DNA of 64,000 bases from Anthostomella pinea. Taxonomy: Eukaryota; Ascomycota; Sordariomycetes; Xylariales; Xylariaceae. The stretch spans positions 2,232,001 through 2,296,000 of the forward strand of contig CAUWAG010000012.1 of the NCBI GenBank assembly GCA_963556695.1, given 5' to 3'. Position numbers and translations under genes: made by a program. Below are positions 37,025 to 47,225 of the stretch, piece after piece; position 1 is the first letter of the stretch; each line of letters starts with the position of its first letter. The notes under the pieces are model-generated. The model did not search any database. It had not been told where the DNA came from and saw only the letters and a program-made list of their open reading frames with translations.

Positions 37025-38100
37025 CTAGCCGTTCAGGCCCAGTGATTCACAAATTCGCTCGGCCATCCAGTCACTTAAAGGCTGGGGTAGGGCCGCGACC
37101 ATCGCCTCCCAAACCCATCCAGGTTCCTGCCACGCCAGGTATTCGAGCTCGTATATCTCGGATTGATACTGTTCCTTCTGCAGGATGAGGGCGCAGTTCG
37201 TGTGACCGTTGCAGAGAAGCCAATCAAGCAGCGTTCTTCCTCCAACTCTGTTGTTGTACTGGGCTTTTTTGCCGATGAGGTACTGGCAGAGGGGCACAAA
37301 CGCTTCGTCGTCTGCTTGGATGAGGTGTGACGGCCTGCACAGATCTTCCCACATGACAAGCAGATACTTCCCAATAGGGGAAGGATCTGACCAGAGGATC
37401 CCCTTAAAGGGGCAACCTCCCACTGTACCTATTTCTCTCTCTCTCTTCCTTTCCTCTCTAGTCTTGATATTCTCGTCAATAGAGTAATAGCTGCTTGCTG
37501 CCGGCCCTATCCCAGCTCCTCAGTACGCTCGCCGTGACATGAGGCATCTGCCGAGGCAGGTCAGACCGTTATTGTCGCGTGCGTTGAGGGGTGCGCCGGC
37601 CTGGAGCAGGGCAGTGATTTTCTCCTCGTACTCGCCGGCAGGATCGCGGCAGGCGTTCATCAGGGGCGTCAAGCCCTGGTTTTCCTTGGCCTTGTAGGTG
37701 GCGCCGGCCTCTAGCAGCGCCTTCACGGCGAAAAGGCCGCGTTTCCGTCGCGCTGCATAATGAAGAGCCGTTGCTCCGTTGATATCCTTGTTCCTGAAGT
37801 TCACCTTGGCTTGGATCAGATTGGTTACAATTGCCTCAAACAGAGGCATGTCTTCGTCCACCAATTCCAGTCCCTTCCAGCCGCAGATGAGATGGAGAAT
37901 GTTCTCCCGTCTTGCCGCAACTGCCTTCAAGTTGGCTCCAGCGTCGATGAGGTTGTAGGAAGCTATCATGAGGTCCTCCTGTACTGCCCAGGCCAGGGCC
38001 GTGTGACCGGCTTTACCAGTCTCCTGATCAACTGAGACTCCTCCCTTCAGGAGAAGCGGAATGATTTCTGAGGCGTTATTGGTATTGGCTGCGTATGATT
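37025..38100 (-). pseudogene. Ankyrin-repeat protein split by LTR-like element
   Basis: A minus-strand frame with several ankyrin repeats (NGATALHYAARRKRGLFAVKA / GLTPLMNACRDPAGEYEEKI / NNGLTCLGRCL). Ankyrin arrays mediate protein-protein contacts. The element at 37326-37539 cuts it. Omitting the element and one CCTCA copy joins GRCL to IQADDEAFVPLCQYLIGKKA and on to GRTLLDWLLCNGHTNCAL, ending SLGLNG at 37025. The insert plus duplication is 219 bp, so the frame is kept but a stop inside the element ends translation. Upstream the frame stays open beyond the ATG at 37969 (GKAGHTALAWAVQEDLM) to an AATC microsatellite at about 38098-38114, where the frame seems to slip. The true 5 prime end is therefore unclear. 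A pogo transposon lies just beyond. Confidence 0.72.
37326..37539 (+). repeat. Short LTR-like element, family 1, copy D (in ankyrin gene)
   Basis: A 214-bp element, TGTGACGGC...GCCGTGACA, with a perfect 5-bp duplication TGAGG (37321-37325 and 37540-37544). It is inserted antisense to the ankyrin frame. It carries the full CT tract and the three hairpins. Confidence 0.88.
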
Positions 38101-38206
38101 GATTGATTGATTGTATTTAACGTGGGAGATCGCTCCTCAATAGTGCAAACCACGCCTCCCAGAGCCTCTGCATCGCAGGATTGTGGAGGTATCAAGATAA
38201 TAAGTA

Positions 38207-40142
38207 ACATCTCCCACCCCCCTGCGGACCACCCCCCCGCGGACCAGCGCGTTCTGACCCACAAACGCGTAATTCACCAACCACCAGGATTATGGTGATC
38301 CACCATCTACACCATCACTTTTGCATCTTTTTTTTCATAAAGTACACTATTTGAATCCTTATCCATTGCTGAATCTCATGATGTCATTTTACAACCATCA
38401 AATAAAAGCTGAAGCCGCCATTTTGGCCATCCAACGCGGAGCTCCAGTCTGCTCGTCAGCCCTCGAATGGCAAATCAGTCGCTCGTACGTCAACCGACGA
38501 ATCTCTGGCACCCCAACGCGGAATGAGACCAGCGCTCTCCAACAGGCTCTCTCACCGTATCTCAAACATAAGCTGGCAAGCTGGGCCCTGGGGCAAGCAC
38601 GGCTAGGGTATTCTCCGGCGGTCTCTAAGTTCCGTCTCATGACCCAGCGGATGCTCCATGCCACCAGGGATGCTCGAGAATTAAGGAAAAATTGGGCATC
38701 CAAGTTCCTGTCTTGAAACCCGGAAGTCAAGATAATAAAGTCTCGTGTTATCGACTACAACCGAGTGAATGGTACTATAGCGGCAAATATCAACATTTTT
38801 TTCGATCGGTGTGACGCCCCTGACGTGGTTAACCTCATGCCAGCACGCTGGTACAACGTCGACGAAATGGGAATCGCCCAGGGGGTTGGGGACTCCCATT
38901 GGGTGGTCTCCGAGGCCTCCGGCAACATGGCTATGAAGAAAGGGGTCGAGAAGGGTGAATGGATAACTGCCCTAGAGTGTGTGAGCGGATCTGGTGAGAC
39001 CTTGCCGCCGCTGGTGATTCTTAAGGGGGTTAACGTACAAGCCCAGTGGTTTAGCAACCAAAATAAGGGCAAATTCATTGACTGGAGGTTTATTATGTCG
39101 CCCAATGGATGGACCTCGAATCCCATTATGTTAGAATGACTTTAATGTATCTTTATTCCTCATATTCGGGAGGTCCACGGCAACACATGGGTGGTTTTGG
39201 TGTGTGATGGCCACGACTCCCACACGAATGACGAGTTCCTAGCCACCTGCTTGAGAAATAAAGTATGGTTGATCTTTTATGAACCTCATTGCTCCTATGT
39301 AGTCCAGGTGTTAGATATAGGAGTCTTCAATTTGGTGAAGAAAAGGTTAAAGACCTTACTCCAGGAGACGCCCAGCGGCCATCTAGGACTCAGGCCATCT
39401 AAGGAGGAGGTTTTGGAGTGCTACGAGCAGGCCCGGAAGGACACAATGACGCTCCTTAACATCAGAATTGCCTGGAAAAAGACTGAGATTGTTCCTCACA
39501 ACAGAGCGGAGGCGTTGAAATCGAAATATGTGATTCTGAAGGACAAGGGGGTGGCCAGGGCACGCCAGAGGGACCCTAAGGCTTCCGAGCGAGCCACAAC
39601 ACCAGATTTTCTCGAGATGGTAGCTAAAACCATTGTCACAACACCCTCTGGAAGCCGGGCTTTGCAAGAGGGTGCTCAAAAGCTTAAAAGAAAGGACCCT
39701 TCCTTTGGGGGGCCCTCTGAGCGCTTATTGGTGCAAAAGGCTGGCAAGGCCATGGATATTCAGGCTGCTACCATTACAAATCTACGGGCCAAATATGAGC
39801 TGCTTGAGGCTCAAGTGGCTAAAAAGGCTAATACCACTCGAAAAGCAGTCAAACCAACACCAGGGGAATGATTCGTCACAATGGCTAACATAAGGGAGGC
39901 CAAAATGGAGCTGAGGAACAGGAGGGTCTATAGGGACTCCGCTGCAGGCGAAGAGGTCCCACAAGAGGTCCCTGGTAAAGATTTAGGGTCGGAATCGGAT
40001 TCTGGGAGCTGTATTATGGTTAGAACACCACGACCTTAGTGTATTTAGCAACTGTGGTGGTTGTAGATGGCTTCATCTGAATGAGAGTGGTGTGGTGTGG
40101 AGTGGTCCGTGGGGGGGTGGTCCGCAGGGGGGGGTGAGATGT
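38207..40142 (+). mobile_element. Pogo/Fot1-type DNA transposon, 1.94 kb
   Basis: A complete element with TA target duplications (38205-38206 and 40143-40144). Its terminal inverted repeats of about 40 bp start ACATCTC and carry C-runs with CTGCGGACCA blocks; they match with a few differences. Length, TA target and transposase type are those of the Fot1/pogo branch of Tc1/mariner in filamentous fungi. The transposase gene inside is in one frame but holds three stop codons, so this copy is not autonomous. It sits beside the 5 prime side of the ankyrin gene and abuts a LINE fragment. Confidence 0.93.
38378..39871 (+). pseudogene. Pogo/Fot1 transposase with three in-frame stops
   Basis: A single reading frame of 498 codons from the ATG at 38378 to 39871. 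Its N-terminus has a helix-turn-helix/CENP-B-type DNA-binding region (KAEAAILAIQRGAPVCSSAL, SRSYVNRRISG). The DDE catalytic triad is visible as WYNVDEMG, LVCDGHDSH and YVVQVLDIGVFNLVKK; the last is the diagnostic QxLDxGVF block of Fot1 relatives. A charged coiled C-terminus follows. TGA at 38714-38716 falls after KFLS, and TGA at 39137-39139 and TAA at 39143-39145 sit close together before the second Asp. All three can arise by single C:G to T:A transitions from the codons the family would carry there. No frameshift is needed, so decay is recent. Confidence 0.9.
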
Positions 40143-40634
40143 TACAGTCAGTCCCGCTCACGAGCCCATCCCCGTTGTTACGGCTGTATGACTTTGGGGT
40201 CATCTATCTGGTCCTTCAAGAACAGCTATCTATCAGGGGCAGATTAATAAAAAGAACTTGTTCTTCTCAATAAATCTTGCCCATTCCGTGCTCCTCTCCC
40301 CAAAGTATTATAAACAGGCTGTCCTAGGCGAGTACCTAGGCAGTAGTCAGTTTTTTCCAAGCCTCTTAAAAAAGAAAATATATTGTGGTATTTTTTTCTT
40401 ACCGTAATTGCAGTGGTTATTCGAGTCTGTATGCCCAAAACATTCATGATATTTAGTAAAGTTGCCATGTCTAGATCTGGCCGCTAGAAGTCTGTGTAGA
40501 GTGCTCCTTTCAAAAGATATAAGGTCCCTTTTAGTTATTATATGTGAGTATATTTCTTGATACCTAAATTCTGATTGGTCTTTTTATTATTAATTAAATT
40601 CTTTCTTGTCCTTTTTTTTGAGATCTCTTTTTAT

Positions 40635-41246
40635 CTAAGAGATTATGGGAAGGTGTGTCGCGTCTGTTTCTAATATGGCACCTTCTTTTGTTAGTGTGTC
40701 AGTAGCTTTATTGCCCTTGATATCTCTGTGTCCAGGAATCCACTTGACGGTCACTCCAGGAGTGTGTGCTGTGGCGAGTTCTTGGAATCGTAGAAAAATG
40801 ATCTGTGATGTCTCAGGTGGAGTCCTATTGAGCCCATCTACCATTGACGTGTTGTCCAGGCAGACATATAACCGTTTTCTGCGTCCAATTGCCCTGGCTG
40901 CTACAAGACCTTGGAGAGCGCTATGGACTTTAGCATCTATTATTTCTGTTTGTAGAAGTCTGTCCTTTCCCCGATATACTTCTTGTATAGTGCCGCCTTT
41001 CCTGATGGTACAACCCCATCCAGTGCGGGCTGTGCCTTGATTGTCCAATTGTGATCCATCCAAGTAGATAACAAGGTCAGTGTTCACGTTTCTCTCCCGT
41101 AGCCATTGCTTAAAGAGCTCTATTTCTTTGTCTTTGTCCTTGCGGACTGGAGGCTTCTTCCATGATGGCTTGGTGAGTGTTGGTCTCTGGAAGTCAGGAC
41201 TAGCTGGAAGCTCCTTTGTAGCCTTGTTGGTTCCTTGCGAGGATCC
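40635..41246 (-). pseudogene. LINE RNase H domain fragment
   Basis: The minus-strand frame is open from about 41246 to the stop at 40635, without an ATG. It contains the RNase H domain found at the C-terminus of fungal Tad/I-type non-LTR retrotransposons. Its metal-binding positions are visible: VIYLDGSQLDNQGTARTGWG, then LLQTEIIDAKVHSALQG, then LYVCLDNTSM, and finally VKWIPGHRDIKGNKATDTL. No reverse transcriptase is present upstream (a TAA closes the frame near 41252), so this is a 5 prime-truncated relic. The AT-rich sequence to about 40250 is probably its 3 prime untranslated tail. Confidence 0.82.
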
Positions 41247-41742
41247 GTCTTAAAGCATATCAGCGCTAATGAGGTTCACCTTGCGTGCGTGTGGCCAGGC
41301 AGGCACGATATGACCCATATGAATGAGCCATATGGTTTGACAATCAATCCGCTGACCCGAAGTTTGGGCATAGGCAACGATAAGTCAATGGGTTTGCTTG
41401 AGCTCCCCTTGGTAGCTACCGGCAAGTGCGAAATAGGCGGCCCCAGAACGCAAGGATTTATTGCCTTTATTACGAGTTGCCTTGACTCCTCTATCCTTCC
41501 ATCTAACGATGAGGGTCGCTGGGGCGCACGTTTACTTCTAAACCACGAAACTACCTAAGGCCTTGCGATCTCCATGTTGCTCAAAATCATTGTTGGCCTT
41601 TCTCTGACTAGGCATGACAACTGAAGGCAGCTCTCTATGTCGGCGTTAGTAGTCGACCCTGCAAGGCTCCGACGCATTCTGGTTGAGTCGAGCAACAAAG
41701 GGAAGCTTGCATACAGCTTTAAATGATTCAAGCCCCTCAGCC
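41247..41742. other. Intergenic
   Basis: No supported gene between the LINE relic and the gene starting at 41743; includes its upstream region. Confidence 0.4.
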
Positions 41743-43401
41743 ATGAACACCTGCGGTCGCCAAGTCAACGTCATGCTGCCCTGTTCACCTGGAGACTCTC
41801 AGGTCCCGTGGCAGGGAAACGGGATGCCCGTGCCGCCCAACGGTCTCCCTGTACTGGACCATTGCGAAACCCCGCAGTATCAGAATGTGCCTCGACGCGA
41901 CTTCCAACCTCAGCAGGACTCGTACCAAAACACGCAGCAACAGGGCATTAACCGGAGCTCCTGGTTTCAGCAAGGCCATTACCCAAGTCCTCAAGTACAG
42001 CAAGCCGCTCACCAAACCTATTTTCCCCAACAAGCACTTCACCAGAATCAACTCCCACAACGGCCTGCCTATGGAAGCTCCCAGTTCGCGAACTTTCGGA
42101 ACGGTATAATGGCGGCTCCGTACCAGACAGACGCAACCCAGATCTATGGACTTGGCAGCGGTACTAGTACCGGTTCGCAATGTGTCTCGTCACTGACTGA
42201 GTATGCCCAACAAGCCAATACACCAAGCCCTGCTTCAGAATACGATCTCGCGAGTTTTTACGGAGATACCATCGACGGCAGCAAAGCTGGATCTGAACTT
42301 GCTGCCGGCATGATTCCTCCGCCGTATATGCCTCTGACTCGCCAACTGTTATCACCTGCGTTGGCGACATACCAGGCACAAGGTCAGGTTATATCACCGC
42401 AAGGTTATGATCTAGTTCAGCTCCCGAAAGGGCATCACTCACAGCCCGTCAACAACATATACGCCCGCACACACCAACCAGGCCAGCCGAGTCGTCAAGC
42501 TTCCGACTTACCCAGCGATGGGCAACACGACGGTGTGGGGTTCGAGCAAGATTACCTAAAAAGACAATCTGAAGCATTGTCGCAAAGATCCAGTCCGACT
42601 CCAGGGCCATCGAGTCGCTATGTACCAGTCCACGGCTCCCGCGCAACCTCAACGACTGCGACTCCGCAGCATCTCTGTCCCAGTGAGCGTACTCCGGTCC
42701 CGCGCGGTCTCATTCGGCGCCATTACTCCACTTCCCAAAGGGGCAGAAAATGCTTAACGCGGGGGAAAAGCGCTGGATACACCGATTACAAATTCGAGCT
42801 GGACGTGGCAGCAATCCCGAAGACCAGCGACGAAGAAGGTAAACAGCCCGCTCGGGTTAACCCTTCGCCTCCTGCCGTGCGCTGCCCTTCGCCCCCGGCT
42901 GAGTCTGCCGAAGACGCCATCCTCAACCACATCCTACCCGAAATAGAAAGGATGGATCACGAAGAAGCCATGAAAGCTAAACAACGCGAGGAAGCTGCCG
43001 CCTGGTACGGCGACAATTCGGCCTTCCCCGCCTTCAGCACCGGCAACCTCGTGCTGCCTGGGTGCGAGTACCGCGCCGCCACCGTCCACGTCGGCAGGCC
43101 GATTCCCGAGATCTCCTCCAACGTGTCGATCGGTGTATATGCGATCATCCCGCCAGGGACCAACCGCATCGAGTACAGGGGCATCAGGGATGGGGAGGAC
43201 GTGGCGGACATCATGCGGGATGGGCAACCGATGAACTTCGATCAGATCCGGCTTAATCCGCGCATGTTCAAGGGCATGGGCCAGAAGCAGCTAGAGTTCT
43301 GGATTGAGCAGCTGTTGTCGATGGTGCCTGGGCAGAATGACTGCATCGTGAAGTGGGCGAAGCGTAAGCATGATGACGATGAAGGAGCTGATGGAAGCTG
43401 A
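41743..43401 (+). CDS. Gln/Pro-rich hypothetical protein
   Basis: An intronless frame of 552 residues from the ATG at 41743 (MNTCGRQVNVMLPCSPGDS...). The first about 330 residues are low-complexity and rich in Gln, Pro, Ser and Tyr (QNVPRRDFQPQQDSYQNTQQ), likely disordered. A basic patch follows (GLIRRHYSTSQRGRKCLTR). The last about 140 residues look folded: a helix with HEEAMKAKQREEAAAWYG, then NVSIGVYAIIPPGTNRIEYR, MNFDQIRLNPRMFKGMGQKQ and LEFWIEQLLSMVPGQNDCIV, with an acidic tail. The N-terminal composition is like that of transcription or RNA-binding regulators, but no DNA- or RNA-binding motif is visible. Family not recognised. The frame is open further 5 prime, but only from a TTG. Confidence 0.7.
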   Translation: MNTCGRQVNVMLPCSPGDSQVPWQGNGMPVPPNGLPVLDHCETPQYQNVPRRDFQPQQDSYQNTQQQGINRSSWFQQGHYPSPQVQQAAHQTYFPQQALHQNQLPQRPAYGSSQFANFRNGIMAAPYQTDATQIYGLGSGTSTGSQCVSSLTEYAQQANTPSPASEYDLASFYGDTIDGSKAGSELAAGMIPPPYMPLTRQLLSPALATYQAQGQVISPQGYDLVQLPKGHHSQPVNNIYARTHQPGQPSRQASDLPSDGQHDGVGFEQDYLKRQSEALSQRSSPTPGPSSRYVPVHGSRATSTTATPQHLCPSERTPVPRGLIRRHYSTSQRGRKCLTRGKSAGYTDYKFELDVAAIPKTSDEEGKQPARVNPSPPAVRCPSPPAESAEDAILNHILPEIERMDHEEAMKAKQREEAAAWYGDNSAFPAFSTGNLVLPGCEYRAATVHVGRPIPEISSNVSIGVYAIIPPGTNRIEYRGIRDGEDVADIMRDGQPMNFDQIRLNPRMFKGMGQKQLEFWIEQLLSMVPGQNDCIVKWAKRKHDDDEGADGS

Positions 43402-44805
43402 GAAAGGACTGGAAGTTCTGAGAAAGCCTAAAGGTTGTCTTGCGAGTTGGACAAGCGAGGTGGAGTCTTCACTTGGTTGGTTATGCTTTGAGAGACAGCA
43501 TTGCGCCATCAGCGAATGGGCGAGGGTGGGTCTTTTGGGGGTGCGCTGCTCCTTTCATCCCATATAGTCGGTATTGCTTCATATGCGAGACACGATGAAA
43601 GAGCTGCTTTATGCTCCGGGTCGCCCTAGATGGGCTCTGCGCTCGTGCCGAGTGGGTAGCTAGCTCTCCACAGCATGTACCCCAGAAGAACTGAAATTCT
43701 TCACCCTGTGACTCATGCTTATGACCTCTTACAAGGCGGTTCGGAGGAGGCATCCCCAACATGTTCCTAACCGTCGCAAAGATGAGGCCGGGCGCCTTGT
43801 GCGAAGCGAGCAGGAGTTTCCGTTAGGCGTCACCCGTCAGGGGTGACCTCAGCTTCTCGACCCATCCTTACCAAGTGAACGGCCCGGTGCTGACCTTCGT
43901 CGAATACTTCCATCTCATCGCCTCCGCTGAGGCACTCTCAACCATGTGTGATCGTCACTCTCAAATTCGCCACGCTGTGTCGAGTCCGCGCTGGCTACCA
44001 CGTGTCCTGGTAGAACGACAGGATCGTGTTGGGCCAGCGCTTCTGGCTAGCTCATGTCTCATGTATGCACGCCCGACAAGTTCGATATCTTGGTCGCCTG
44101 AAGCACGTCGCTCACGCAGGAGTTTGGGAAAGTTGGCTACAGGATACTGCTGGATGTGCTTTGACTAAGCACCATTGAGAAGCTAGTTACCTGACATTTA
44201 GGGTATATTTAGGTCCGGATTCGACCCATTTGCAATCGTCTCATCCTCATTCAACAGCAAGGAAACGCAGCTATCGACCCGAGCTCTTACTCCGGTCGCA
44301 GTGCAATTCGGATCAGACTTGGTCTTAGCACAGGACAGATCTAACATGATAGAGGTTATAACTTTGCTTCGGATTCAAGAAGCAGCTCGTTCATTTACTT
44401 GGAGGAGAAAGAGCAGCAGTGAAGCAAAATGGAGGTTGGAGAACATACTAGGGCTGAGACTGCACGTAGTGCATAAGTGAGTTCTGAGCACAGTACAGGC
44501 TCCAAATGGAGACAGTTGTTGGTTCGGGCGTCGAAACCCATGGACGTATCATCAGCGATCTCGGCCGGTGTATGCAGATGAGCTGTTGGTTGGTTCGCGA
44601 GACGGAGCTTACCTGGCTCCCTTGCATGCACCACCAAGTGCCATTGGTGTTGGCTTTGCTTGCGGATCACCAAGCCAAAGTATGGTTGTCAGCTGACGAA
44701 AAGAGAAGTCCCTTGCTACGGAACTCTGGGTCAGAGACCGAGGCTCATTCACGCAAGTTACCACCACTGAATGCGCCACGACATTTCCAGGCGAACGGTA
44801 CATCC
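43402..44805. other. Intergenic, no supported gene
   Basis: About 1.4 kb; short frames on both strands without motifs. No repeats recognised. Confidence 0.4.
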
Positions 44806-45165
44806 TCACACTTCCTGCGATCCCTTCCCAAGCATCATCTCCCTCAAATGCACCCCCTCGCGCTCCTCCAACGCAACCCACCAATCCAGGCTCTTGAACC
44901 TCTCATACCACTCCGCCAACGGCCTCAACTCCTCCTTCTCAAAGCAGTCCCACCCATAGCCCAGCTTCAGATATCGTCTCCCAGCAGCCAACGAGACGTC
45001 CGCCAGCCCGGGACCCTCGATCCCCGGCGTCAGCCACCCTGTCAAGCGGAGGCTGTCTGCGGCCCACAGCTGCACCTTGGACAAGCCCTTGACCATCGCC
45101 GCATAGGCATACAGAGCAGCGGCGTGGCTGCGCTCCCCGTCCCGCAGGATGTTGATTCGCGTCAC
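44806..45165 (-). CDS. Possible GST-C-like fragment
   Basis: A minus-strand frame ending at 44806 with the texture of a glutathione-transferase C-terminal domain: AAALYAYAAMVKGLSKVQLW, GLADVSLAAGRRYLKLGYGW, EELRPLAEWYERFKSLDWW. No N-terminal thioredoxin fold is visible, and the only in-frame ATG (45096) is internal. The coding part may begin at a splice acceptor near 45165 (CACTAG), so this could be the last exon of a gene whose upstream exons I could not find, or a pseudogene fragment. The GST link is a weak resemblance and not a firm call. Confidence 0.3.
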   Translation of the reverse strand: MTRINILRDGERSHAAALYAYAAMVKGLSKVQLWAADSLRLTGWLTPGIEGPGLADVSLAAGRRYLKLGYGWDCFEKEELRPLAEWYERFKSLDWWVALEEREGVHLREMMLGKGSQEV

Positions 45166-45359
45166 TAGTGTCACAGCTCCAAGCGCCAGGACGCGAAGCA
45201 ACGAAGAATGAAGACTTGGTGGCCATTCGTGGCTTTATACAATACAATTATATGTCCGAGTCGCCATTTCGGCGACTTCGTATATCGATATAAATCCAAA
45301 TGGTACTTAAATCCATGTCTCTCGTGTCCGTCATGCTTTCGTAAGAGGCGTCTCATCTA

Positions 45360-46418
45360 TCACATATTCCATACACAGCCGATCGAAATCGCGGCCCAGA
45401 ATGCCAATGAGGAGGCTCTCAGACCTGCAGCCGCGTTAGCATCGTCATCGCCGCCATCGCCACCGGTGTCGTCGCCGCCGTCATTACCATTATCATTGGC
45501 ACCGCTGCCACTGGATTGGCCCTTATTTCCGGCTTCGAACCCATTGGACTCGCCACCAAGATAGTACGCTCCCAGCTCGGTCAGCCCACCGTCATTCTGA
45601 AACAAAGACAGCCCGGCACCGGTCCAGTCGTTCGCCTCGTCTTCGCGGAAGACCCCGAACGAGGCGTACTTCTCCACGTAGCCTAAGCTATCGAGGTAGG
45701 GCAGCGTCTGGTTCATCATGGCGAATGTCGCGTCCTCGTCCGCCTGGACCAGCCCGAACTCGTTCAACCAGATCTTGAGGTCTCCGTTCAAACCGCTGGC
45801 ACTCTGGTTGTACCAGCCCTCAAGCTGGCCGATCCAGGAGGCCAGTCCCGCGAAATTACCGTACCAATGCGCCGTGACGAAGTCAGTCGGACATCCATTC
45901 TTCTCGTCGATGTCCCAACATGACGAGTTGAAGTTGCTTAGCCATTCAAGCCCGCGCGGTGATCCCGTCACGGCGGGATGCGATATCTGGAAGCGATGGC
46001 GCAGCGGTACGACCTGCTCGATGTACGCCTTCGCTGCGTCTCCGGGGCTGATACTCGAACCGCCCGAGCTCGTCGTCCCATCGGGCTCGTTAAAAGTGAA
46101 GAGGTGCTTTGATGAGTCCGGGAGATTGTTGAGGGCTTGTATGTCGTTGTCCAAATTGTCAATACCGGGAAGCGCGGGCACGAACTCCATGCTCGACTCA
46201 GCACCGTCTGAGAAGATGTCGGATGGTGCTGGCGACGGCGACCAGGTGTAGTACCAGTCTATTGGTGACTTACACGATAGTAGGATGTCGTAGTCAGCGT
46301 TGTGATTGTCGCTGATATATGACATGCCTCGTTTGGAAGACGAGTCTGTCTGTGCTATCGCGGTCGTCGCCCACGTCCATATTGTGGCGAAAGCCCTTCT
46401 CTGCTTGGAAGCTCTCAT
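45360..46418 (-). CDS. GH128 endo-beta-1,3-glucanase, GPI-anchored
   Basis: A cell-wall glycoside hydrolase of family GH128 (Asl1-like catalytic domain). 352 residues from the ATG at 46418. The N-terminal signal sequence is basic then hydrophobic (MRASKQRRAFATIWTWATTA). The catalytic barrel spans about 32-300 with RGMSYISDN at the first strand, the acid/base Glu111 in TFNEPD and the nucleophile Glu220 in WLNEFG. HWYGNFAGLASWI lies between them. A Gly/Asp/Asn-rich linker (about 306-333) leads to a hydrophobic tail (LRASSLAFWAAISIGCVW) typical of GPI attachment. The expected role is remodelling or degrading beta-1,3-glucan at the cell surface. The frame is intronless and intact. Confidence 0.92.
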   Translation of the reverse strand: MRASKQRRAFATIWTWATTAIAQTDSSSKRGMSYISDNHNADYDILLSCKSPIDWYYTWSPSPAPSDIFSDGAESSMEFVPALPGIDNLDNDIQALNNLPDSSKHLFTFNEPDGTTSSGGSSISPGDAAKAYIEQVVPLRHRFQISHPAVTGSPRGLEWLSNFNSSCWDIDEKNGCPTDFVTAHWYGNFAGLASWIGQLEGWYNQSASGLNGDLKIWLNEFGLVQADEDATFAMMNQTLPYLDSLGYVEKYASFGVFREDEANDWTGAGLSLFQNDGGLTELGAYYLGGESNGFEAGNKGQSSGSGANDNGNDGGDDTGGDGGDDDANAAAGLRASSLAFWAAISIGCVWNM

Positions 46419-47225
46419 CGTGAAATCAGCCAGACTTGGAATTTGATTCTTTGTCACACTGGCTTCAAGTTTAGTTCAATTACATGAATCAACCAGGTCA
46501 ATGTAACGATGAACGGTAGTATAAAATGAGCATATATATACAATAAAGGCAGAAGAGGTTGAGAAGAAGTTGAGTTCAACAATGCTGCAAGGGAGGATGC
46601 TGGTCGACGTTGTCGCGGCCTCTGGTTTCTCCGTTGCATCATGGTCTGCTTGGGACAGGTCGACGAAGACGAGTCATGACAGGGGCGAATCCAAGACTTC
46701 GACAAGATGCCGACGAGCAGGTGGATAGCAAGAGCCTTGGCGACCAAGATGCGATGTGTTGTTTTGCGGAATTCCAATTTCCAGAGTCACGACCAAGATG
46801 GTGGTAGATCTCGGATGGAGCCGGCGCAAAAGGAGTTGCGATGAACAGACGTCACATCGTAGGGGGCGGAGGGCACGGACCGGGGTCTATCGATCCCGTC
46901 TTGGCATTACCCCAACCCCCCAAGCCCCACCCCCCCCCCCCCCTTTCTGAGGTTGGCACCGCTTCATATCCGCTGTCAACCTGAACCTCCGTCACATCGC
47001 CTCTCCGACACCGTGACGAGTCAACAATCTTTCCCTCGGTGCACAATTGTGCTCGAACACGGAGACTGGAACGCCACTAAGATTAATCTGATTATGGCAA
47101 TACGGCATCTGATACACTTTTCCTAGGGGCCGCCAGCGGTCCTTCCTAGTATTTACCTTACCTCTATTCTAATTTTCCCCCTTTAGCCCTTGGCCTCTTT
47201 GCCCTAGTCACTACCTACCAGCTCC
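46419..47225. other. GH128 promoter region and intergenic DNA
   Basis: The upstream region of the leftward GH128 gene, with an AT-rich TATATATAC at about 46532-46540. A homopolymer of 16 C at about 46928-46943 is a likely site of sequencing or replication slippage. No gene seen. Confidence 0.4.

Noticed and set aside
46926..46943. C homopolymer as a regulatory element
   Set aside because: A single 16-base C run next to other C-rich sequence is most simply a slippage-prone tract; no supporting context.
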